Assembly: GCA_018303705.1 (NCBI GenBank)
Contig: JAGVXQ010000058.1
Location: forward strand, 1-11,617
From: Candidatus Woesearchaeota archaeon
GTDB taxonomy: Archaea > Nanobdellota > Nanobdellia > SCGC-AAA011-G17 > JACPNG01
Length of the DNA stretch: 11,617 nucleotides
Direction of reading: 5' to 3'
Shown piece after piece: positions 7,629 to 11,617 of this stretch (within the stretch, counting starts at the first letter, position 1; each line of letters begins with the position of its first letter). The position numbers and the translations under genes were made by a program. A model generated the notes under the pieces. That model did no database searches. It saw nothing but the letters and a program-made list of their open reading frames with translations, and had not been told where the DNA came from.

Positions 7629-8558
7629 TTACTTTGCTGACAGTGGCTTGTTTAAGAAGAATTCTTTCCACTGCTTCGGCGTTATGTAGTTGAAGTATCC
7701 CTTAAAATAACCCTTGGCTACGAGTTCTTTTACAGCATCAGCATAATTGTCATTGTTCCTTCCAAGAACTTCTGCAAAATCATCACTCATAAATGCAATG
7801 CCGCTCATGCCATACATGTGCAACCTATGTGCGTCTCCGCCATACACAAGGCTTATGCCAAAATCCTTTGCATCCATTTCAGCCCTTACAGGAGAGTAAA
7901 TTTGTGGTGGAATCTCCGTGCCATTTTTTTCGATTGCAATAGCACCAGCTTTTACAGCAGTTTCAATGTATTTTTTTCCATTAAAGCCTAACCCAGTCAT
8001 GAAATAAGGGTGGTGTATGTTTACCCATCCGCCGTTGTCTGATGTTCTTTTTATAGTATCTTCCAAAGGCATGCCTTCCCTTGGCAATGTACCTTCAAAG
8101 CCATGCAATCCAACTTCACCTTTGTCAGTTTTGTATTCAGCAGACCTCAGAAGAAGATGCTCTACGCTTGTTCCATGTACATGAATAACAAGGTATCTTC
8201 CATCTTTGCTTGTTTCAAGTTCATATTCCCTGGAATTTCTTTTCCTGTTAAGGTCATAGCTGCCATTTCTTAGGCTATCAAAAGCATTGGTATTTCCATG
8301 GTCTGTAATCGATATTATTCCTATGCCATTGCCTGATATTAAATCAATGACATCAGAAAGTTCAGGGCATCCCTTGTCAACAGATGAAAAATCAGTATGG
8401 CAATGGGTTTCAAACAATATACCATTGGGCATTTTTTCAAATGTCCTTAATATTCCTTGCCTAAAAAACCTTGCACATTCCCTTGCCATTGGCCTTGGAT
8501 TTGTTATAAATTCCCTTGCAAAGTTTCCAAGAACATAAGAAAAATCACTTGCTTTCAT
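7629..8558 (-). CDS. PHP-domain metal-dependent phosphoesterase
   Basis: The 309-residue protein has a 45-residue helical N-terminus and then a PHP (polymerase and histidinol phosphatase) domain, whose members hydrolyse phosphoester bonds with two or three metal ions. The visible ligands are THCHTDFSS (His52, His54), SITDHGNTNAF (Asp86, His87), VIHVHGTSVEHL (His126, His128, Glu133), VNIHHPY (His182, His183) and GGDAHRL (Asp242, His244), in family order, so the metal site looks complete. There is no signal peptide, so it is probably cytoplasmic. The substrate cannot be named; PHP proteins include nucleotide, histidinol-phosphate and trinucleotide-type phosphatases. It is the last gene of the trmB-led run, separated from the 59-aa gene by 54 nt holding a hairpin and a palindrome. 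No clear TATA box or ribosome binding site precedes it. Confidence 0.85.
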   Translation of the reverse strand: MKASDFSYVLGNFAREFITNPRPMARECARFFRQGILRTFEKMPNGILFETHCHTDFSSVDKGCPELSDVIDLISGNGIGIISITDHGNTNAFDSLRNGSYDLNRKRNSREYELETSKDGRYLVIHVHGTSVEHLLLRSAEYKTDKGEVGLHGFEGTLPREGMPLEDTIKRTSDNGGWVNIHHPYFMTGLGFNGKKYIETAVKAGAIAIEKNGTEIPPQIYSPVRAEMDAKDFGISLVYGGDAHRLHMYGMSGIAFMSDDFAEVLGRNNDNYADAVKELVAKGYFKGYFNYITPKQWKEFFLNKPLSAK

Positions 8559-8573
8559 TTTTTAGGATTAACT

Positions 8574-8608
8574 AACTGTACAGTTGTAGATTGTTGCACT
8601 CTACAACT
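8574..8608. repeat. Overlapping palindrome and hairpin upstream of the PHP gene
   Basis: Two dyads share bases. AACTGTACAGTT (8574-8585) is a perfect 12-bp palindrome. AGTTGTAGA (8582-8590) and TCTACAACT (8600-8608) form a perfect 9-bp stem with a 9-nt loop. Because the arms overlap at 8582-8585, an RNA could fold only one of them fully at a time. They lie 4 nt after the stop of the 59-aa gene and 16 nt before the PHP start. This could be an operator, an RNA processing site or an attenuator; there is no U-tract typical of a terminator. Confidence 0.6.
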
Positions 8609-8612
8609 AACA

Positions 8613-8792
8613 TCAAAGATCATCCCCCTTGCTGTTATCATCTTTTTTCAATGGAAAATACCTAACACAATCATTGCTAGCGTTTCCAGAACAATCTGCA
8701 CAGTAAAAATCACTCTTTCTCTCTACGAAACTTGTTCCTTTTCCGTTTATGTTATCTTGATAAACACTTTTCCATAGGCATTTATTTTCCAT
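8613..8792 (-). CDS. Small cysteine protein, probably metal-binding (59 aa)
   Basis: A short gene encoding MENKCLWKSVYQ and onwards, with Cys5, Cys31, Cys34 and Cys42 (FYCADCSGNASNDC). Four Cys with one CxxC suggest a small zinc-binding or iron-sulfur fold. The tail is acidic and lysine-rich. It starts 3 nt after the stop of the 119-aa gene and ends at TGA 8613-8615, so it belongs to the same transcript. The possible ribosome binding site is only GGGAT inside the end of the upstream gene. I do not recognise a named family. Confidence 0.7.
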   Translation of the reverse strand: MENKCLWKSVYQDNINGKGTSFVERKSDFYCADCSGNASNDCVRYFPLKKDDNSKGDDL

Positions 8793-8795
8793 TTT

Positions 8796-9155
8796 TTAAT
8801 CCCGGTAAGAACCAGCAATAATTTTTGCGTCTGGAATGTCCATTCTTACTTCTTTTAATATGATTTCAAGCTCTGAAATTTCGTTTTCAATAACATCAGG
8901 TTGATCATAACCATTTGTGCCGATTATTTTTCCTACAATCACATCGTAATCTGTTGAATCTGCATAATCTCCAACGCTTTGTGTCATATCATATCGGCGT
9001 GTGCCCCCGGCTTCTGTCAACCTTCTTACACTGAAATGACCAAACCCGTCCATTCTTAAATTCGTGACAAGATTATATTCTAACAACTGCTGATTTAATT
9101 CACCTACATTTCTAGCTTTAAGTCTCTTTCCGGCTATTTGGTATGCTATTTCCAT
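8796..9155 (-). CDS. Unknown conserved-looking protein (119 aa)
   Basis: I do not recognise this protein. It begins MEIAYQIAGKRLKARNVGEL, has a mixed alpha/beta composition, no signal peptide, no membrane segment and no Cys, and ends in an acidic helix (about 88-104) followed by PDAKIIAGSYRD. The start is well supported: AAGGAG lies 8 nt before the ATG inside a 19-bp sequence that also precedes the pentapeptide gene. It sits 12 nt after a 25-codon ORF and 3 nt before the 59-aa Cys protein, so the two small proteins may act together. Function is unknown. Confidence 0.75.
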   Translation of the reverse strand: MEIAYQIAGKRLKARNVGELNQQLLEYNLVTNLRMDGFGHFSVRRLTEAGGTRRYDMTQSVGDYADSTDYDVIVGKIIGTNGYDQPDVIENEISELEIILKEVRMDIPDAKIIAGSYRD

Positions 9156-9161
9156 TTTCAG

Positions 9162-9180
9162 TTCTCCTTATTCATTTTTT
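9162..9180 (-). repeat. 19-bp direct repeat, copy 1 (stop codon plus ribosome binding site)
   Basis: On the minus strand this reads AAAAAATGAATAAGGAGAA, identical to 10152-10170. It encodes the end of the 25-codon ORF (KNE, TAA) and the ribosome binding site of the 119-aa gene. The two copies bracket the pentapeptide gene and the 25-codon ORF. Confidence 0.85.
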
Positions 9181-9245
9181 TCTACAAGGTATCTAGGTAT
9201 TTCTAGGGCCTCTTCTATAACCACTCTTTCTTCTTTATCAACCAT
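9168..9245 (-). CDS. Possible 25-aa peptide ORF
   Basis: A 25-codon frame starts 3 nt after the pentapeptide-gene stop (MVDKEERVVIEEALEIP and on) and ends in EKNE. The peptide is strongly acidic and could form an amphipathic helix. Its last residues KNE and stop are copied exactly at the end of the TrmB-like gene because of the 19-bp repeat. There is no good ribosome binding site in front of it, so translation would depend on coupling to the upstream stop. It may be a real micropeptide or the stump of a longer gene cut by recombination. Confidence 0.4.
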   Translation of the reverse strand: MVDKEERVVIEEALEIPRYLVEKNE

Positions 9246-9248
9246 TGT

Positions 9249-10145
9249 TTAATAGAATATTGCATATTCTAAACCTTTACTTAATCTTAGGTTTTTTACT
9301 CCCCTAAGATTTGCTCCCCTAAGATTTGCTCTCCTAAGGTTTGCTCCATTAAGGTCTGCTGCTTCAAGATTTGCTACACTAAGGTCTGCTCCATTAAGGT
9401 ATGCTTCCCTAAGGCATGCTCCATTAAGATTTGCTTTCCTAAGGTTTGCTAAACTAAGATCTGCTCCATTAAGGTATGCTTCCCTAAGGCGTGCTCCATT
9501 AAGGTCTGCTCCATTAAGATTTGCTCCACTAAGGTCTGCTACACTAAGGTTTACTCCATTAAGGTATGCTTCCCTAAGATTTGCTTCCCTAAGATTTGCT
9601 CCAATAAGGTCTGCTACATTAAGGTTTGCTCCATTAAGGTTTGCTCCCATAAGGTTTGCTACACTAAGGTCTGCTCCATTAAGGTATGCTCCATTAAGAT
9701 TTGCTCCACTAAGGTTTGCTTCCCTAAGGTCTGCTCCAATAAGGTGTGCTTCCCTAAGGTCTGCTCCATTAAGGTGTGCTTCCCTAAGGTCTGCTCCATT
9801 AAGGTTTGCTCTATTAAGGTCTGCAATCATAAGGTTTGCTCCCATAAGGTTTGCTACACTAAGGTATGCTCCATTAAGTTCTGCTCCCATAAAGCATGCA
9901 TTAGTTCCTATAACAAAAGGAAGATATAAGCCAGCAGCCTTCACACCTTTAAAATGAGAATAGGCTATAGTTAATATATTATGTTCCAAATCTTTTTCTC
10001 TTAGATAACTCTGCAATTCATTAAATCTAGGATCTCCACTTAAATCAAAACCTTCTTCTAATTTTATTCTGGATAAATCCCTTTCTCCACCCAATATTTT
10101 TCTAATAAGTTCATCTCCACTCATTTGTTTTAATCTTTCAGCCAT
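9249..10145 (-). CDS. Pentapeptide-repeat protein with 39 uninterrupted repeats
   Basis: The 298-residue protein has a helical N-terminal part (1-80), then 39 consecutive five-residue units with Leu in the fifth position (86-280), mostly NGADL, NGANL, REAYL, SVANL and MGANL, and a short end (LRLSKGLEYAIFY). Such sequences fold into a right-handed four-sided beta helix, here about ten coils; some family members mimic DNA and bind gyrase, others are scaffolds, so function cannot be read from the repeats. No signal peptide is visible, so it is probably cytoplasmic. The ATG has AGGAG 8 nt upstream, within the 19-bp repeat overlapping the TrmB stop. The repeats are very similar at DNA level too, which suggests recent expansion. 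It is the second gene of the trmB-led run. Confidence 0.9.
   Translation of the reverse strand: MAERLKQMSGDELIRKILGGERDLSRIKLEEGFDLSGDPRFNELQSYLREKDLEHNILTIAYSHFKGVKAAGLYLPFVIGTNACFMGAELNGAYLSVANLMGANLMIADLNRANLNGADLREAHLNGADLREAHLIGADLREANLSGANLNGAYLNGADLSVANLMGANLNGANLNVADLIGANLREANLREAYLNGVNLSVADLSGANLNGADLNGARLREAYLNGADLSLANLRKANLNGACLREAYLNGADLSVANLEAADLNGANLRRANLRGANLRGVKNLRLSKGLEYAIFY
9253..9271. repeat. Perfect hairpin at the end of the pentapeptide gene
   Basis: TAGAATATTGCATATTCTA forms an 8-bp stem with a 3-nt loop over the last codons of the pentapeptide gene (EYAIF), just before its stop. It might protect or cut the mRNA at that point. No U-tract follows. Confidence 0.5.
9306..9890 (-). 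repeat. 15-bp coding tandem repeat (39 units)
   Basis: Exactly 585 bp made of 15-bp units; on the plus strand the common form is GCTCCATTAAGGTTT with frequent CCACTA, TCCCTA and CATA variants. The units keep the reading frame throughout and have no spacers, so this is a coding minisatellite and not a CRISPR array. Longer periods are seen as well, such as NGADLREAHL twice in a row (residues 116-135) and REAYLNGADLS at 221 and 246. Confidence 0.95.
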
Positions 10146-10151
10146 TTTTAT

Positions 10152-10170
10152 TTCTCCTTATTCATTTTTT
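10152..10170 (-). repeat. 19-bp direct repeat, copy 2 (stop codon plus ribosome binding site)
   Basis: Identical to 9162-9180. Here it encodes the last residues of the TrmB-like protein (KNE, TAA) and the ribosome binding site of the pentapeptide gene. Confidence 0.85.
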
Positions 10171-10973
10171 CCAGCTTCAATCCTTTTCCATGACATGTTG
10201 AACATGTTTTCCAAGGCGCTTGTAAAGAATGGTGTGTCAACCCATACCCCAACGTCATAGCTTTCATGCACTTCCTTGTCATTGTTTATCATGAACAATA
10301 CTTCCCTGCCGTCTATAAGCATAAATCTCGCTGTAATGTTATTCACATGCTTTACTTCAGCATAATCCTTCAAGTCTTTTACAAGCTTCTTGCTTTCCTT
10401 GTTCAATGGAGCAGCTATTTTAATCTTTACATTGCTGTTTTCTTTTATTCTCTTGAATGTCTCTGAGAAGTTTGCTACCTTTCTTACGAATCCTTCTTCA
10501 GTTGTAACTAGTATTACTGACTTCTCTGCCTTTTCCATCATGCTTTCCATGTGGTTGTATATGGCATCCCTGCCTCTTATGGCCCCAGAAAGATTGCTTG
10601 GCTCTACATGCTCTATTCCCTGCTTGTACAAGAGCTCAATCTCATTAAATAATGTGCTGTCTTTTATGTTGTCATAGCTCTTTATCTGGTCATCAGCATT
10701 TATCTGTATGGCTTTCTTTACTCTCTTAATTATTTCTTGAGGCTGTACAGCAATGTATTTTATTGGCTTTCCTAATTTCATTATAACAAAGCCTTTCTTT
10801 TCCAATGACTCCAGAACATCATAGCTTCTTGACCTTGGAACGTTGCTTATGTCAGAAAGCTCTCCTGCAGTTGCAAGGCCCCTTGAAAGCAATGCTGTCC
10901 ATATTTTAACTTCGTATATGTTTAAGTCAAACGCTGACCTTAATTTCTTCAAAAACTCATCTTGGACTATCAT
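10158..10973 (-). CDS. TrmB-family transcriptional regulator
   Basis: TrmB proteins are archaeal DNA-binding regulators, often of sugar uptake and metabolism. The 271 residues show the N-terminal winged helix-turn-helix (about 12-80; ATAGELSDISNVPRSRSYDV and LEKKGFVIMKLGKP), a helical linker (80-125), and a C-terminal effector domain (about 130-265) with GRDAIYNHMESMMEKAEKSV and RFMLIDGREVLFMI, typical of the phospholipase D-like fold of this family. The long sugar-binding extension of classical TrmB is absent, so no ligand can be proposed. The ATG has AGGAG (10981-10985) 7 nt upstream. It leads the run of pentapeptide, small unknown and PHP genes and is divergent from rnp2-psmA. Two similar 18-19 bp motifs in its promoter suggest autoregulation (inference). 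Confidence 0.85.
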   Translation of the reverse strand: MIVQDEFLKKLRSAFDLNIYEVKIWTALLSRGLATAGELSDISNVPRSRSYDVLESLEKKGFVIMKLGKPIKYIAVQPQEIIKRVKKAIQINADDQIKSYDNIKDSTLFNEIELLYKQGIEHVEPSNLSGAIRGRDAIYNHMESMMEKAEKSVILVTTEEGFVRKVANFSETFKRIKENSNVKIKIAAPLNKESKKLVKDLKDYAEVKHVNNITARFMLIDGREVLFMINNDKEVHESYDVGVWVDTPFFTSALENMFNMSWKRIEAGKNE

Positions 10974-11018
10974 CTTTTCTCTCCTGAATTTTTATATCAA
11001 ATATAAGAACCCCTTTTG

Positions 11019-11036
11019 CTACTAAATAGTGTTAAT
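11019..11036. promoter_or_regulatory. Candidate operator, copy 1
   Basis: CTACTAAATAGTGTTAAT closely matches CTACTTAATAGTTATTAAT at 11077-11095 (one substitution, a one-base gap and one more difference). It contains ACTA and TAGT as short inverted arms and covers the expected transcript start of the TrmB-like gene. The region is AT-rich, so chance similarity is possible. Confidence 0.4.
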
Positions 11037-11052
11037 CTACGTATTTAACCCC

Positions 11053-11060
11053 TATATAAA
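11053..11060 (-). promoter_or_regulatory. TATA box for the TrmB-like gene
   Basis: TTTATATA on the minus strand follows GAAAGC, a possible BRE. It predicts a start near 11030 and a leader of about 57 nt that includes the AGGAG site. A second AT-rich element (GATATAAA, 10991-10998) is too close to the ATG to suit a transcript that retains the ribosome binding site. Confidence 0.55.
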
Positions 11061-11076
11061 GCTTTCTATTAATTTA

Positions 11077-11095
11077 CTACTTAATAGTTATTAAT
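11077..11095. promoter_or_regulatory. Candidate operator, copy 2
   Basis: CTACTTAATAGTTATTAAT is the second copy of the motif at 11019-11036. It overlaps the perfect palindrome TTATTAATAA (11088-11097) and lies between the TrmB-like TATA box and the rnp2 TATA box, a position that could affect both promoters. Confidence 0.4.
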
Positions 11096-11118
11096 AAATT
11101 AGTATAAAAACAAAAAGG

Positions 11119-11126
11119 TTTATAAA
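11119..11126 (+). promoter_or_regulatory. TATA box for the rnp2-psmA operon
   Basis: TTTATAAA follows purine-rich AAAAAGG. The expected transcript start is near 11149, just after the ATG at 11146 and about 33 nt before the ATG at 11182. Confidence 0.6.
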
Positions 11127-11181
11127 GATTCCAAGCAACAACGAGATGACAGAGAGAAAAGAAACAGGAGTTTTCTACTTT

Positions 11182-11526
11182 ATGAAAACCAAAATAAAGC
11201 CAATAATGCCTAGCTTGAAGGAAAAGAAAAGGTATGTGTCATACAGAATAATTTCAGATAAGCAGATGAATGAAAATATAGTTAACAATGGGGTAAAAAG
11301 CTATGTAATGAAGTTCCTTGGGGAGCTATCCTATGCAAGGGCAGGCATAATATTTCTTGGGCAAAATGAAAATAGTGGCATAATAAGGACATCGCACAAT
11401 TACGTGGATGAGGTAAAATCAGCACTGGCATTGATAGAGAGCATAGACAACAATCCTGTTAATGTCTTTAGCACAAATGTTTCAGGGGCTTTAAACAAGG
11501 CAAAATCAAAAATGGAGGTCAATTAA
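11182..11526 (+). CDS. rnp2: Ribonuclease P protein component 2 (Pop5/Rpp14 family)
   Basis: Pop5 is one of the proteins that assemble with archaeal RNase P RNA to trim the 5' leader of pre-tRNAs. The product (114 residues) shows the family pattern: PSLKEKKRYVSYRIIS, then VMKFLGELSYARAGIIFL, GIIRTSHNYVDEVKSALALI, and the ending VSGALNKAKS. I chose the ATG at 11182 because the family usually begins just before PSLREKKRY, AGGAG lies at 11166-11170, and the TATA box predicts a transcript starting at about 11149. The ATG at 11146 would add 12 residues (MTERKETGVFYF) and cannot be excluded. psmA starts 1 nt after the stop, the gene order known from the archaeal RNase P/proteasome/exosome cluster. 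Confidence 0.9.
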   Translation: MKTKIKPIMPSLKEKKRYVSYRIISDKQMNENIVNNGVKSYVMKFLGELSYARAGIIFLGQNENSGIIRTSHNYVDEVKSALALIESIDNNPVNVFSTNVSGALNKAKSKMEVN

Positions 11527-11527
11527 T

Positions 11528-11617
11528 ATGCAGCCAGTTCAGCATCAAATGATGGGTTATGACAGGACATCTGCAATGTTCAGCCCTGACGGTAGATTAT
11601 TGCAGGTAGAGTATGCG
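11528..11617 (+). CDS. psmA: Proteasome subunit alpha, N-terminal part (truncated by window end)
   Basis: Thirty codons are present. After MQPVQHQMM comes GYDRTSAMFSPDGRLLQVEY, the proteasome alpha-type signature, with the N-terminal segment that forms the axial gate of the 20S particle. The start follows the rnp2 stop by 1 nt. The remainder lies outside the window. Confidence 0.93.
   Translation, partial: MQPVQHQMMGYDRTSAMFSPDGRLLQVEYA

Noticed and set aside
9306..9890. CRISPR-like array
   Set aside because: The 15-bp units follow one another without spacers and stay in frame inside a long coding region.
9744..9929. Plus-strand Cys-rich repetitive ORF of 61 aa
   Set aside because: It is the opposite strand of the pentapeptide repeats; its KVC pattern follows from the 15-bp period.

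Overview
The window looks like chromosomal DNA of an AT-rich archaeon. The evidence is an archaeal/eukaryotic-type tryptophanyl-tRNA synthetase, archaeal-type PheS and PheT, a TrmB-family regulator, the RNase P protein Pop5/Rnp2 directly before the proteasome alpha subunit, and TATA boxes about 24-27 nt upstream of the predicted transcript starts. Small size, AT-richness and secreted cysteine-peptidase-like proteins suggest a DPANN lineage (Woesearchaeota/Pacearchaeota-like). That lineage call is an inference.

Left part (1-3152). The tail of an unidentified gene is followed by a large secreted protein with a C-terminal NlpC/P60-like domain. A second, small secreted NlpC/P60-like protein faces it tail to tail, with 5 nt between the stop codons. 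Next comes a decayed gene on the minus strand (5' end missing, one apparent 1-base deletion).

Middle part (3175-7563, minus strand). This is a compact operon read pheS, pheT, a 54-aa zinc-ribbon protein, trpS. It charges tRNAs with phenylalanine and tryptophan and starts at a TATA box placed for a leaderless transcript. pheS carries an in-frame TGA between its tRNA-binding N-terminal half and its catalytic half. The zinc-ribbon gene overlaps the pheT stop by ATGA.

Right-middle part (7629-10973, minus strand). Genes in transcription order are a TrmB-like regulator, a pentapeptide-repeat protein made of 39 perfect-length units, a 25-codon ORF, an unknown 119-aa protein, a 59-aa cysteine protein and a PHP-domain phosphoesterase. 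Most gaps are 3-12 nt, so this reads as one operon of unknown purpose. The pentapeptide gene plus the 25-codon ORF lie between two identical 19-bp repeats that each carry a stop codon and a ribosome binding site, as if the pair had been inserted as a cassette.

Right end (11019-11617, plus strand). A divergent promoter region contains two copies of an 18-19 bp motif flanking the TrmB TATA box. It separates trmB from rnp2-psmA, the start of the well-known archaeal RNase P/proteasome/exosome gene cluster. psmA runs off the window.
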